A DNA stretch of 64,000 nucleotides from NCBI RefSeq assembly GCF_026213295.1, contig NC_079427.1, forward strand, positions 31,871,200 through 31,935,199, given 5' to 3'. Shown here one piece after another: positions 1 through 10,384 of this stretch. Made by a program: the position numbers and the translations under genes. Source of the DNA: Gadus chalcogrammus (lineage: Eukaryota; Chordata; Actinopteri; Gadiformes; Gadidae). Position 1 is the first letter of the stretch; every line of letters starts with the position of its first letter. The notes under the pieces are model-generated. The model saw nothing but the letters and a program-made list of their open reading frames with translations. It made no database searches and was not told the origin of the DNA.

Positions 1-44
1 GGTTTACTAAACTCCTGCAGCCCAGCGTGCTGTGAGTGGATGAG

Positions 45-353
45 TCACGCCTGACTAAGACATCTATCTATGTTTTTTGACATAATTGAGGCACCTAACC
101 CAGTAGGGTGTAGGCCGTCTCTCATGAGCACACCAGGGCGACCCCACAGGGAGGGCCAGTTATCTATGAAACCAAAGCCCTGCTCTGAGCTATATAGGGC
201 CAGCCAGCGATTTAGAGACAATAGTCTACTATAACGCTCATCATTACCCTTATCGGGTAGAGGGCCAGAGAGAATTAATCGATGCCGACACATCTTTCTG
301 GCGAATACATAAGTATATCCTAAGTAAGGATATACATACATCAGGTACATCAA
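45..353 (-). pseudogene. LINE ORF1 SGNH-hydrolase (esterase) domain fragment
   Basis: The minus-strand frame has an open stretch of 102 codons. It contains a run resembling the C-terminal half of the SGNH/GDSL-type esterase domain found in ORF1 of fish L2/CR1-like LINEs. The recognisable parts are a segment reading RLLSLNRWL, then GFIDNWPSLW, and a catalytic-type DGLHPTGLG motif, where D and H would be the Asp and His of the catalytic triad. The N-terminal half with the GDS serine is not seen, and no LINE body follows. It is therefore a truncated relic cut by the window edge or by the retrotransposition event. Assignment rests on family recognition only. Confidence 0.6.
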
Positions 354-525
354 GAGATTACTGGGCTATTTACTTTGTTTCTCTTTCATTTTAAGTTGTA
401 TTCATAGTTTACTAAGAGTATGAATACCTATTTGTGTGCTATATCATTCAGGGAGCCCACATCACACATCGGACGTGGTTCAGCAGGTAATAATTATATT
501 GAACAAATTTCAGGTGTGCATTGTT
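354..525. other. Unassigned spacer
   Basis: AT-rich sequence with no gene, hairpin or repeat that I recognise. Confidence 0.4.
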
Positions 526-937
526 GTCATGACAACCCAATCGCCCCAGGAAGTAGAGCTTTATGGGGTCAGAACAGTCTCAATAATAATGAATGCACAG
601 AGAAGGATTCACAAATGTATTTTGTGATTTATATATAAATTACTGTCTTCTCATAAATACATTTCAATGCACACACAAATGGATACGGTATGTATAAATG
701 TAAAATGTATCCATAAGCAAAAATAAGTTTCACAGACCCTTGTTTTAAATAAATGTAATATAAATCCATAAATATATTAATTAAAAAAATATTTGCAATT
801 TTCATCAAAAATGTATTTGGATGTTACATTTATATACAAACTGTTGTACTTGAATTTACAAGACTTTTTTCATTTGTGAACTTGTTTGCATTTGTGTGTG
901 AACTGGTCTGTATTTATATGTGGATTTTTGAGACTCT
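526..937 (+). repeat. Left arm of a split palindromic (foldback) element
   Basis: About 400 bp match the reverse complement of 26442-26860 at an eye-estimated 80-90 percent, including the AT-rich core around 610-700 and the end reading ATGTGGATTTTTGAG. The inner edge of this arm reads GAGACTCTC and that of the other reads GAGAGCCTC. Joined, these would form the centre of a near-palindrome. This suggests one short foldback element whose middle was invaded, rather than two independent copies. No coding content. Superfamily not recognised. Confidence 0.65.
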
Positions 938-1164
938 CCCCGTTTCAGAAAGCAGGTTTAGTTAAAACTCGGAGTTAGTTAAACCCGAGATGAGGGAAAC
1001 TCTGGTTTTTCGGTTTCACAAAGTCAGTTCAGCTTAACTCTGAGTCAGTTACCCTGGCAACATACTCTGTGAAACTAACCTGCTCGCTGGCAGGTTTTCT
1101 TCAACTAACCCTGAGTTTCTCATGCTCTTAAGTTGAAGCCTGCAGACGGAAGGCAGTGGCAGAC

Positions 1165-2941
1165 ATGGCGTGTCCTTTTATTGAAGAGCCAGTTGATGTC
1201 ATGTTCATGATGTGGAGAGTGTGCTGACGTACGCCATCTCTACCTGGTTCTCCAGCTGCAATGCGGCGGACAAAAAGGCCCTGCAAAGAGTGGTGAGATC
1301 AGCGGAAAAGGTCATTGGAGCCTCTCTTCCTTCTGTCCAGGACATATTCCTAAGCCGCTGCAGGAATAGGGCCCAGAAAATAGTGAGAGACCCCTCTCAC
1401 CCTCTGAACAACTTCTTTCAGCTCCTACCCTCCAAGAAGCACTATCGCAGCTTAAGATGCTCCACCACCAGGCTGCGGAACAGCTTCCTGCCTCAAGCTG
1501 TCAGGATGCTCAATGCACCAGCGTCCTAAATCTTCTCACTGGACTTTATTTATTATTTATTTATAAATCATTGGGACGTTTGTTTGTAATGTATGTGTAC
1601 TTGATCTTGATCCCTGAGAAACGCCTTCTCGTTTTGTTGTTCAATCAACAAAATGACAATAAATTTGATTTGATTTGATGTCAAGGCGCAGATACTCCGC
1701 AGAAATCTCCGTCGGGAGAGGGTTATTAGACCCCGATTGGATGTTTTATCATTCCCTGATGAGTACCTGTTTGAGCGTTTCCGTTTCTCTGCATCATCTT
1801 TAATTTATCTAAACAATATTCTCAGCCCTCACATAGTTCACATGACACATCGTGGACACGCTCTCAGTTCCGAGCAAATTCTTTGTATTGCACTGTGTTT
1901 TTTTTGCCAACGGCAGTTTTTTGTATCACGTCGGTGATGCAGAGCATGTGTCCAAGGGAACGGTCTGTCGGGCTGTTTGAAATGTGACACTTGCACTGAA
2001 ACGGCTACTATACACGTTTGTAGTGTTCCCAAGTCACAGACCCAGCACTTCTCAAAGAAGAGTTCCACAGAATTGCAGTTAACAGTCTAAGCAATAATTT
2101 ATTCATGTCATAAAGCTTTGAGACTTGAAGCACTAATCAGTCAATTTGATATATTTTAGGGTTTCCAGGTGTGATTGGCTGTCACATTCCTATCATAGCT
2201 CCTTCAATAAATGAAAGAGATTATGTGAATAGGATATCTGTCCACAGCATTAATGTACAGGTAGGCCTAAATAGTAGCCTTTAGCATTCCAAATGGAATA
2301 TACTTCACTATACAGCTAATTACTATTCTCCACTGTGAAGATCATATGTGACGCAGCCTACATGATAAATAATGTGGAATCGAAGTGGCCTTGGTCTGTG
2401 CATGACTCACGAATGTTTCGTGAGTCTACACTGAGTGCCAGATTTGCCCGTGGTGAGTTTATATATATATAGTTAGTTTATATATCCAGCATATAGTTAT
2501 ATCCTATGATCAATATTTTGTTTCCTTCTATTGCAACTGAAACAATAAAGTGTATCTTGTATTATCACAGGAGAGATTGATAGTTATCTACTCAGAGACA
2601 GAGGGTACCCCTGCCAGCGCTATCTGCTGACCCCTTACCCTGACCCTGACCCAGGCCCACAGCGACACTACAACTTGGCTCACTGCAGGACACGAGCCAG
2701 AGTGGAGATGACCATCGGCATACTGAAGGCCCAGTTCCAGTGCCTTCGTAGGCTCAGGGTCACCCCGGAAAGGGCTTGTGACATTCTAGTGGCATGTGTG
2801 GTTCTCCACAACATTGTCACTATTAGAGGAGAACAATGTCCTACTCTTTCCCCCAATGATCCAGATAATAATCCTGACCCCCCTGCTGATGCACGAGATG
2901 GAAGAGCTGTTAGAGACATGATATGCTTCAATCATTTCTAA
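1165..2941 (+). pseudogene. Harbinger A transposase, four exons, disabled
   Basis: HARBI1-like DDE nuclease of PIF/Harbinger elements, which cuts and joins transposon ends in the nucleus. The ATG at 1165 opens a reading frame (MACPFIEE...) broken at 1201 by an L2 insertion and resuming at 1684. It runs through SFPDEYLFERFRFS, which is typical of the family. Exon 2 is 2160-2260, exon 3 is 2341-2452 (SVHDSRMFRES) and exon 4 is 2571-2941 (LLRDRGYPC, then ARVEMTIGILK with the catalytic Glu). Splice signals GT and AG flank exons 2 and 4. Damage: a T8 run near 1908-1915 shifts the frame, an in-frame TGA lies at about 1978, and exon 2 reads GCHIPI where the family has a Cys-Ile-Asp-Gly-Thr motif. 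The first catalytic Asp is therefore deleted. Confidence 0.8.
1202..1676 (+). mobile_element. 5'-truncated L2-type LINE insertion
   Basis: A 105-codon open frame (1212-1529) is the extreme C-terminus of an L2-like reverse transcriptase polyprotein. It contains KALQRVVRSAEKVIGASLPS and LRNSFLPQAVRMLN. A short 3' UTR follows, ending in TTTGATT-type units (1660-1680). GATGTCA occurs at both edges (1195-1201 and 1677-1683), the signature of target-primed reverse transcription. Removing it restores the Harbinger A reading frame, so the insertion came after the transposase gene was in place. A second, independent L2 end lies at 39396-39978. Confidence 0.85.
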
Positions 2942-3264
2942 CTGACCCATCACCTCCCCAGTATCAATATGACGACAATATGCCTAATTTTATGGGGTCT
3001 TCTTTATTTCCTAGAAGGGCAAATGTTGTCCTTTGTTGTTGAAACAATTAAAAAACATCCACCTGTGGGCACGTCACCCACCTTTTAACTGATGGTCCAG
3101 CAGTTTTATTTCCTTTTTTGTTTTGGTGATCTGCAGCCTTATGTGCTCCATTTCTAGGTTTGATTTGTTTATTTGGGATTCTAAATATATACTTTGTAAA
3201 GTTGTTTCACAGGGAGCTATAGGAACATAAATGACGTTGAATTTCACAGTGCCATGCCTACTTA
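2942..3264. other. Harbinger A 3' flank of the transposase gene
   Basis: Non-coding interior of Harbinger A after the transposase stop. There is an AATTAAAA-type A-rich stretch near 3045-3055 that could serve polyadenylation. Nothing else recognised. TTA at 3262-3264 is the left target copy of the next insertion. Confidence 0.5.
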
Positions 3265-4199
3265 GGGTGCACTCACACTAGGCCATCTGGCCGTGGCCGT
3301 TGCCGTTTTCACACCTAACCATGCTCAAATCGGCCAGTGTGAGTGTGGCCAGTCTGGCCAGGCCAGGCCAACTTGGCCACTTGGGAGAGGTGTGCTGCTA
3401 CGGTACGGGCCTCCACGGTACAGATGCTAATGAGCCGACACGCGCACACGCACGGCTACGCAACCTGAGCTGGATGACGTATAGTCCATGCGACGACCAT
3501 GGACATAATAAAGGCGACGAGCCTTCTTTCCCATTAAACGGTAAACATATATCTAAATAAGCAACAGACTCAGCAAAGTGCGAACTGTGTTCTCTGTGTT
3601 GTTGTCCATTGTTGTTAATACTCTGACTGGCGGCAGACTTTATTATGGTCCATGCAGCGGACGCTTGGTGATGACGTGTGTTACGACCGGCCTAGGGGTA
3701 CCGGACATAACAAATGGTGCTCCCCTCTTTTCCCCACTCCCAAGGACGACCAGGCACACAGGGCTGCAGTCTAGCATAAGTTTATTCAATTGATGGAGCC
3801 TCGGGGTGAGCATAGCCAAAACAACAAACAAAAAACAATCTAACCCAAAACTAACTTCCCTAACCGACAAACCAAAGAAAACAAAGTTTACAGGATTCTC
3901 ACTGACTCCCTACGTGATAAACAGGAGAAAACAAAGATAAACCAAACAAGCTACTCACCCCTATGATTACCTGGACTGGGCCCTGTACCACGAAGCTCGC
4001 TTAGAGGGTTAGCGAGGTATTTTGAGCTCCAAGCCTGGGTTAGTTGTACCACGAAAGTCGATCTCTTTTAGCGTCGCTGTATCACCATGGTGACTTATGC
4101 TCGCAACCAAACCTGGTCGGGAGCAGTTTTTCGGCTTAGTCTAGCCGGAGATCGGCTACTTAAATCGGCATGCGCAGCTTCCTAGCCCCTCCTCTGACA

Positions 4200-4440
4200 A
4201 TGGCGTCAACATTTGTGGGTGTTCCCGTGGACCCCGGCGCACTTCTCGTACAGGCGTCTCTCCAGAGACAGAGGGTTTTACGGGACAGAACCGATCCCTT
4301 GGCATTGTCTGACGATATTCAGATTTCAGACTTTATTGTCATTGTGCAAACAACGAAATTGGGGTTCTTCATGAGAGATACAGATTCTCATCAGAGGGTG
4401 TTCGTTATTTGATCGTCCTTTTGGACCTTATGTAGACAAT
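4200..4440 (+). pseudogene. Harbinger C transposase 5' fragment with an L2-tail insertion
   Basis: The ATG at 4200 opens a frame with RDRTDPLALSDDI, matching the N-terminal lead-in of Harbinger transposases. About 50 bp at 4319-4369 then interrupt it. That insert is the complement of an L2-type tail (GACAATAAAGTCTGAA when read on the minus strand). Beyond it the transposase frame resumes with HERYRFSSEGVRYL and soon ends. Both copies of the element (here and 33185-33428) share this insert, so it was present before the element multiplied. No catalytic region is present. Confidence 0.7.
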
Positions 4441-4469
4441 GATTACTGTTGCGCATTGTGTCTCCGTGA

Positions 4470-4542
4470 CAGAGTGCTAGAGTGGAGGTAGCGCGTCAGT
4501 CTTGAATTTCTGCGCGGGGGGTTCGACTCCCAAGTGATGCAA
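4470..4542 (+). other. tRNA-like sequence (tRNA-Met-like), non-functional
   Basis: GTAGCGCGTCAGTC followed by GGTTCGACTCC gives an A-box-like and a B-box-like pol III promoter element at about the spacing of a tRNA gene. The D-arm side resembles elongator tRNA-Met. The anticodon stem does not close well, and the acceptor ends do not pair, so it is a relic or tRNA-derived module. The same sequence is at 33088-33160 on the minus strand. Confidence 0.45.
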
Positions 4543-4699
4543 ATTTAGCTTAAAAAGTCCTAATTCTCATGCATATGGAATACTTATTCACTAAAGCTTA
4601 GGGAATTATATTTTTGTGCTTATTATTTCGAACTTGAACCCATATTTTCAAGGCCGTGGTGGCACCACATCTATGGGGGTAAAATGCATGATGAAAGTC

Positions 4700-4775
4700 C
4701 GGCGAAATTGAACCCCGGTCACTGGCGTTCGGGTCTTATACCAATCCATTACGCTAGAGCCGCTACCTCTCAGCG
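4700..4775 (-). other. Second tRNA-like sequence, isotype unclear
   Basis: On the minus strand GGTAGCGGCTCTAGCGTAAT and, further on, CCGGGGTTCAATTT look like A and B boxes. It faces the tRNA-like sequence at 4470-4542. The equivalent in the other element copy is at 32859-32930 on the plus strand. Cloverleaf folding is poor by eye. Confidence 0.4.
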
Positions 4776-5426
4776 GTCGAAAACATGCTATACATTTCTT
4801 AAATAGGGTGTATTTAAAGTGAATTCCCTAAATTATAGAATAAGGCAGGATGGACGTTGCTTATGCATTTTTAAATCATCATCATTCTATTTGAATTAAT
4901 GGCGAACAATTCTGCATTTGGCATAGTTATTTTACAGACAATATGCAGAATATTTTCACTTATACGCATATAGACTGCTTGATCTATCGTAAAGGTGAGA
5001 AAAATGACGCAAAAAACGCCCCTTTCACGTGAACGCGCACTGAACCTAAAGCGGAAAACCTGGTTCAACTAATTGAATCTAAAGTGAGCTTCGTGGTACC
5101 ATTTAACTCTGATTGCGAGTTGCGGCTCTGTCGAGCCAGGTTCTCCCAAGAAAGCCTGGGTATGTTCAGCGAGCTTCGTGGTATAGGGCACTGGACTGCT
5201 AAAGTTTTAACATATCACAATACAATACAATATAATGCCACATGATAAAGCCTGGTGCAGTTGGGAGCAGGGTCAAGAGTAGGAGAGTGATTGTCTCCAG
5301 CGGCGGCCATTTATAGTCGCTCCTCCAGCCCCTGCACCAATCGACAGCCAGCACCTGGAGAAACACCAATGGTGGTAGCACCACCCTCAGGCCGGGAGGA
5401 GCAGCACCTGGAGAGGGAGAGCCTAA

Positions 5427-6062
5427 CCCGGGGATTCCACCGGACGCGTTACGGCAACGTTACGGCTGCGGCACGTCTTGGCCGCGACTTTGCCCTGCTT
5501 GCATTTCCACCGGGCGCGTTACGGCAGCGCAACGCTGCCTTGCGAGCCAGACGTATTCCCGCGAGATCACGAGATCCCGCGATAATCCTAAACCTAATGT
5601 ACTCACCTTCCACTCCCAAAACTACTGCAATTAAATGCCAGGCTTTGTCCTTTCTGACATTGTTCTTATAAAAAGGATGATTTGAGACCCTTTGATTGAT
5701 TGACTGCTGACCTGGTGCCACCGGTCATGACGTAATAATGTTGGTGTTTTATTTATTCTGTTTTATTTTGAAAATTGACCGGAATGCTCTATGGCTTTTA
5801 CTTTTTCACTTCCTGCCCTGATCGATCTGCTCTGTTGAAATTGACGCGGTTCAGCAACGGCTTGCGGCAAAAATAGAAATGCTACGGAATGATAGCGCTG
5901 CGGTACGGCGAGCCGCTCCTGGGACGTTGCTGAGACGTTCCGCAGCCGCGCCCTGTGGAAATGGTCTCATTGATTAGAGTGGAACCTATCTGCTGTGGTG
6001 ACCGCGGCCAAGACGTGCCGCTGCTGTAACGTTGCCGTAACGCGTCCGGTGGAATCGAGCCT
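5427..6062. mobile_element. TAA-target MITE inside the Gypsy LTR
   Basis: Flanked by TAA at 5424-5426 and 6063-6065. The ends share an inverted GATTCCACCGGACGCG block, followed by GTTACGGCAACGTTACGG at the left and its complement at the right. Further GGCGCGTTACGGCAGCG-like repeats lie inside. The GC-rich ends flank an AT-rich middle. The intact LTR at 8603-9226 lacks it. No open frame of interest. The 3-bp target fits PIF/Harbinger-type non-autonomous elements. Confidence 0.75.
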
Positions 6063-6160
6063 TAAGGGTGGTAACACCACCCTCAGGCCGGGAGGAACCA
6101 CAGCACAGACGAAATCCATACAACACTGAAAAATACCACATACGACCCTGGGTCGTAACA

Positions 6161-6171
6161 CCCCCCCACCT
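6161..6171 (-). other. Polypurine tract of the Gypsy element
   Basis: On the minus strand AGGTGGGGGGG directly abuts the LTR start TGTTACG. This is the expected primer site for plus-strand DNA synthesis and fixes the orientation. Confidence 0.8.
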
Positions 6172-6242
6172 AAGAACAAACATTTCCTCCTCTGCAGGAA
6201 ATGTTTGACCCATTACGATCTAGCGACGCTATGGGCTATGGG

Positions 6243-6905
6243 CTATGGGCTATGGGCGACTAAATCATGGCACACCGGGGGAGAAAAAACACTCTTGTGC
6301 GTCAACAAAAATTCATCAGCGAGTACCGCAGCCTCCGTGACACGGGTAACTTTTTGCTCAATGAAGTAAATGACAATTCTCTCGGGAAGTCTGTTTTTAA
6401 CTTCTTCCAGCACAATGAGTTCTCGCAAATTATCAAAAGCTACCACCCTACTGGCCTGGCACCATTTTATCAAATAGAATGCTCTTCTCCCGTGCAAAAG
6501 CACCGCACCGACGCCAAGCGCACTGGCGTCCACCTCCAGCCTAAAGGGACGCACAAAATCGGGGCAGCAAGTACAGGCGCACTACAGAGACGAGCCTTTG
6601 CGGCCTCAAAAGCAAACTGACACCTCTCTGACCACTGGAAAGGAACTTTGGGGCTTGCCAAGCTTGTGAGTGAAGCCACTACATCTGAAAAGTTCTTACA
6701 AAATCTTGGATTTTGTAAGAACCGAATCGAGACGGACTGACGCTCTGGACTGACGCGCTGGACTGACGGACTGATGCTCTGGACTGACGCTCTGGACTGA
6801 CGGACTGACGCTCTGGACTGACGGACTGGACTTACTGAAGCCATCGTGAGGACTGGGCGTGTCTGCATGGGTAAAGGACTTGCAGCTACAGAAGCTCCCC
6901 GCTCT
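6243..6905 (-). pseudogene. Gypsy gag-pol remnant in scrambled order
   Basis: Reading on the minus strand from 6905 downward: a short gag-like run (LELERGASVAASPLP), a Ser-Arg-rich tandem repeat, the RT thumb region (FCKNFSDVVASLTSLASPK), then the RNase H start (RPFRLEVDASALGVGAVLL). After that the frame goes into a segment that belongs to gag (EEVKNRLPERIVIYFIEQKV and VLADEFLLTHKSVF). The catalytic RT core, most of RNase H and integrase are absent. The order gag-RT/RNase H-gag cannot arise by simple deletion. Template switching during reverse transcription would explain it. The adjoining gag start is at 8132-8541. Confidence 0.7.
6726..6832. repeat. Short tandem repeat in the Gypsy remnant
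   Basis: Repeated GGACTGACGCTCT-type units, about eight imperfect copies, encoding a Ser/Arg/Val/Gln repeat on the minus strand. Confidence 0.8.
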
Positions 6906-6913
6906 AACTCCAG

Positions 6914-8128
6914 GGCCGTGTTCCAATACCCGTACTGTCCGTACTGCGTACTCAAAATTTGAGTACGCAGTACTTTCCAATTCAGATCCGGCGAAAAGAA
7001 GTATACTTCAAGGACCCGGATGCCGTACTCAAAACGGGCTAATCGTGAAGTGTGGATCGAAGGACACTCCCCGTACTCAACGGCAGCCATCTTAGCTACG
7101 TAGCGGAAGAGGCGGAGCCAGGCTGAGCCAAAGTCGGCGCATTTTCCACATAGCCTGCATTAATAGAGTCATTTTGTAGTTTTTATAGTTTTTATAGCTT
7201 TTTATAGCTGCTAGGCATAAAGAGTTCACCGTTCAAAGCGGGATGTTTATTGCGGGGGAGGAGCCGCGGCAGCCGCCGCGGAACGTATTCTCAGCAGGGG
7301 GTTCTGGAAAAATAAAACTCAGCCTGCACTAGACTCGCTACATTGATAAAAAATATATATAGCAGCGCAGCTCAATTACACCAGTGCATGCGCGCACAGT
7401 CGAAAATCGATCGTTGTGTTCACACCATGGTTCACATCCAGCTGCTCACATAACAAGTTTAGCGCACCACCGCTCCCCTCACACTTTTTCATGTAACTTT
7501 TTTTCAGCACTAGGCAGAGCGAACACAGCGGGGCAGAGGAGTGTCAGGAATAGTCTTTGGTGTATACATCAGTACGGCCTATTTGCACTACTGTTTCAAT
7601 GCAGTGTTTTATTCTATGCATTTTATTTTCGTATATTATTTCAATGAATACAATTTATTGATTTATAAAAACAAGATCTGGTCTTCAAATCTTTTTTCCA
7701 AATATAGGTCGTCCTACAATGGGGTTTTTGTTTATATTCGGACCAATACGGTACAGCGGGCGCTCACATGACGTTAAGCATTTCCTGGTGCATAATGTGA
7801 CGCTTCAGAACCTAAAATCCCGTTTGTCCCCGTTGACACGACAACACATAGCCGGCGTTTTCAGAAATCTCCACTTTGGCCGGAGTTTTTAGAAATGATC
7901 GTTTTCTGTGATAAGACAGGGCCTCAGACAGGGGGTGCTGCAGCACCCCCAGCACCCCTACTTCCCACGGTACAGTCGTGATCGTAATTTCCGGTAAGTG
8001 CACCACGGAGTACTCGATTTGGAACAGCACTCACATCTGAAAAATTACCGTACTCAAGTGAGTACGGATAGTGCAGATAGTGTACTTCCTTTAAGTATAC
8101 TCATGGAAGTACGGGTATTGGAACACGG
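6914..8128. mobile_element. CAG-target non-autonomous DNA element (Harbinger-like)
   Basis: The termini GGCCGTGTTCCAATACCCG and its complement are flanked by CAG (6911-6913 and 8129-8131). It lies within gag of the Gypsy element. The ends are rich in GAGTACGCAGTACT-like short palindromes. A perfect 18-bp palindrome (GGGGTGCTGCAGCACCCC) is near 7930-7947. About 1.2 kb with no transposase that I recognise; two open frames at 7384-7771 look accidental. Confidence 0.75.
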
Positions 8129-8131
8129 CAG

Positions 8132-8541
8132 AGCCCTTACTTTAAGGAGCATGGTTTCTACCTCCAACTCCCGCTGTCTAACCTCCACCTCCTTTATACG
8201 CAGGGTGAGCCTCAGATCCTCTGCATTCATGCCAGTAGGGGAGGTTGGGAGTGGGGCAGGAACACCAGCCAGATTACTCCGCTCAACCCAAACCGTGGGA
8301 GCTGGTTCACCCATCCATCCCCTTTCACTCAACTTTGCAAAGAGCAGCTCATATAACTTCTTTCTTTGTGCTAGAAGATACATGCACATCCCACGAATTG
8401 GCGCTAAGGCCCAACTCAGCCCTTTTACATTTTCTTAATACCTCTACAGTCGGATTAGCCACAAACTCTTCTAATTTGAACTCCATTCCTTCCGCCACAC
8501 AACAAAAAACAACAACTACCAACAGACAAGCAGAGACAACA
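8132..8541 (-). pseudogene. Gypsy gag N-terminal fragment
   Basis: From about 8541 downward the minus strand encodes EEFVANPTVEVLRKCKRAEL. After a frameshift near 8370 it continues with LRLTLRIKEVEVRQRELEVE, a charged helical segment typical of fish Gypsy gag N-termini. The frame then meets the inserted DNA element at 8128 and resumes in the fragment at 6905. The gene follows the PBS directly, as expected for gag. Confidence 0.7.
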
Positions 8542-8585
8542 TGAGAGAACTATGTCATTAATTCACCCGACACGACAAGAAAGAT

Positions 8586-8598
8586 GGACGAGCCCCCA
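8586..8598 (-). other. Primer-binding site, tRNA-Pro type
   Basis: The minus strand reads TGGGGGCTCGTCC five nucleotides after the 5' LTR. This matches the PBS for tRNA-Pro known from gammaretroviruses and many LTR elements. Confidence 0.75.
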
Positions 8599-8602
8599 AT
8601 TA

Positions 8603-9226
8603 TGTTACGACCGGCCTAGGGGTACCGGACATAACGAATGGTGCTCCCCTCTTTTCCCCACTCCCAAGGACGACCAGGCACACAGGGCTGCAGTCTAGCA
8701 TACGTTTATTCAATTGATGGAGCCTCGGGGTGAGCATAGCCAAAACAACAAACAAAAACAAACTAACCCAAAACTAACTTCCCTAACCGACAAACCAAAG
8801 AAAACAAAGTTTACAGGATTCTCACTGACTCCCTACGTGATAAACAGGAGAAAACAAAGATAAACCAAACAAGCTACTCACCCCTATGATTACCTGGACT
8901 GCTAAAGTTTTAACATATCACAATAAAATACAATATAATGCCACATGATAAAGTCTGGTGCAGTTGGGAGCAGGGTCGAGAGTAGGAGAGTGATTGTCTC
9001 CAGCGGCGGCCATTTATAGTCGCTCCTCCAGCCCCTGCACCAATCGACAGCCAGCACCTGGAGAAACACCAATGGTGGTAGCACCACCCTCAGGCCGGGA
9101 GGAGCAGCACCTGGAGAGGGAGAGAGCCTAAGGGTGGTAACACCACCCTCAGGCCGGGAGGAACCACAGCACAGACGAAATCCATACAACACTGAAAAAT
9201 ACCACATACGACCCTGGGTCGTAACA
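8603..9226 (-). repeat. 5' LTR of the Gypsy element, intact
   Basis: 624 bp beginning TGTTACGACC. On the minus strand a TATAAAT box lies at about 9011-9017 and an AATAAA signal at about 8704-8710, consistent with promoter and polyadenylation roles. CCACCCTCAGGCCGGGAGGA occurs twice in U3 (around 9085 and 9147). Confidence 0.85.
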
Positions 9227-9344
9227 CGTGTTACGACGTGATGACGTATGTACAAGAGCCTATCGTGGCCAGGCCACAGTTGCGACGGCCAACGGCCACG
9301 GCCAGATGTCCTAGTGTGAGTGCAGGCCGGAGAACAATGGCAGT

Positions 9345-10384
9345 TAGGGATGGGAATCGAGAACCGGTTCTTGTTCAGAACCGGTTCCGAGTAAACCGAT
9401 TCCTTGGAATCGTTAGCAAGCCTGCTTAACGATTCCGCTTATCGGTTCCGGTCGCCGTAAATGCGTCGTGACATCACACACACGCTGCTTTGATTTGGTT
9501 CAGAACGCAGCAAACATGTCGCCGCCGAGGAAGAATCGCATTGTGCGTTCACACCAAACGCGACGGGGCGACAAGATCCCATACAAAGTGAACGTAGAGA
9601 CGCGTATAAGGGCGAGTTTTTCGCGGGAGAAAACCGATGACAAGTTTTTGTCGTGATGACAGCCAATCAGCGTTCAACAGCGTGATAACTGAGTGACAGC
9701 CAATCCGCGTTCAGCCGTCAAACTCAGTGCAGCAGTCCGGGTGAACCGCGGAATGGAGGAGAAAGTGATTGTTGCAGTTTGCGACTCCCGGAGCTCTATA
9801 TATAATAGTATATAATATATTATATACTATATTATAATTGTATATATAATATTACGGCCAACAGCTCTGTCGCCTCCGGATGGCCGTAGCGTGGGGAGCT
9901 CTCATAGGGATTGGGCTTCTCGGGGTTTGTTTACCGGCATTGCTATGGTTTCCGGTCTTATGTGTTCCAACGGTTTATTAGGTAGGCCCATCTAATAAAT
10001 CTCTGTCTAATCAATGCTTTATTTTGTTTATGTCAGTTTAATTTTGTTACAAGTTGAATGCAAATGAGCACTGTTAGAATTCCAAAAGGCACAAGCTCTT
10101 ACTTGGCTGTTTTCAGTCTGTGTTTTTAGTTGTATGGCACATAATGATGGCATTTGGGCAAAGCGAAACATATATTTTTTCTTCTAGACCAATTATTTTG
10201 AAAATGTACAATTTCCTAATACTAGAAGCACTTCTGATCAGATATTAAAGAGATGTAATGCAAACAAACACATTTATACTTATTTTCTCACCCAATGAGA
10301 ATCGATAAGAGAATCGATAAGGAATCGGATCGATAAGCAGAATCGGAATCGGAATCGTGAAATTCTTATCAATTCCCATCCCTA
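9345..10384. mobile_element. hAT-type MITE (TAGGGATGGGAATCG ends)
   Basis: 1040 bp with inverted TAGGGATGGGAAT ends and an exact 8-bp duplication ATGGCAGT at 9337-9344 and 10385-10392, the hAT signature. Inside, 9539-9640 matches part of a MITE at 45361-45622 in reverse. The segment around 9780-9965 (TATA-like AT run, then a GC-rich block containing CGCCTCCGGATGG) matches 47750-47912. An isolated end of the same family is at 49258-49367. No transposase frame. Confidence 0.85.

Larger units (their letters stand above)
3979..5190 (+). mobile_element. Harbinger C non-autonomous element, copy 1
   Basis: 1212 bp with inverted ends (GGCCCTGTACCACGAAG at the left, TGCCCTATACCACGAAG read inward from the right). 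CTGGACTG occurs on both sides (3971-3978 and 5191-5198) but once in the intact LTR, so it is a target duplication. It is longer than the 3 bp usual for Harbinger; a CTG core with added filler is possible. The same element in reverse orientation is at 32439-33649. It contains the first part of a Harbinger transposase gene, an L2 tail fragment and two tRNA-like sequences in opposite orientation. Confidence 0.8.
3679..6160 (-). repeat. 3' LTR of the Gypsy element, interrupted twice
   Basis: LTR sequence lies at 3679-3978, 5191-5426 and 6063-6160 and aligns colinearly with the intact LTR at 8603-9226. Interruptions are Harbinger C (3979-5190, flanked by CTGGACTG) and a TAA-target MITE (5427-6062). 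Confidence 0.9.
3679..9226 (-). mobile_element. Gypsy-type LTR retrotransposon, internally scrambled
   Basis: Two LTRs begin TGTTACGACC and end GGTCGTAACA. CGTG is duplicated at 3675-3678 and 9227-9230, which agrees with the uninterrupted target in the MITE at 12358-12839. Orientation is minus: the PBS (8586-8598) lies next to the LTR at 8603-9226, and a polypurine tract (6161-6171) lies next to the other. Between them are only a gag N-terminal piece, an RT/RNase H piece and a later gag piece in an abnormal order. It could not have replicated by itself. The LTR at 3679-6160 carries two DNA-element insertions and the interior one more. Confidence 0.85.

Noticed and set aside
4470..4542. Functional tRNA gene
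   Set aside because: Promoter-box-like sequences exist, but stems do not pair well and the acceptor arm is absent.
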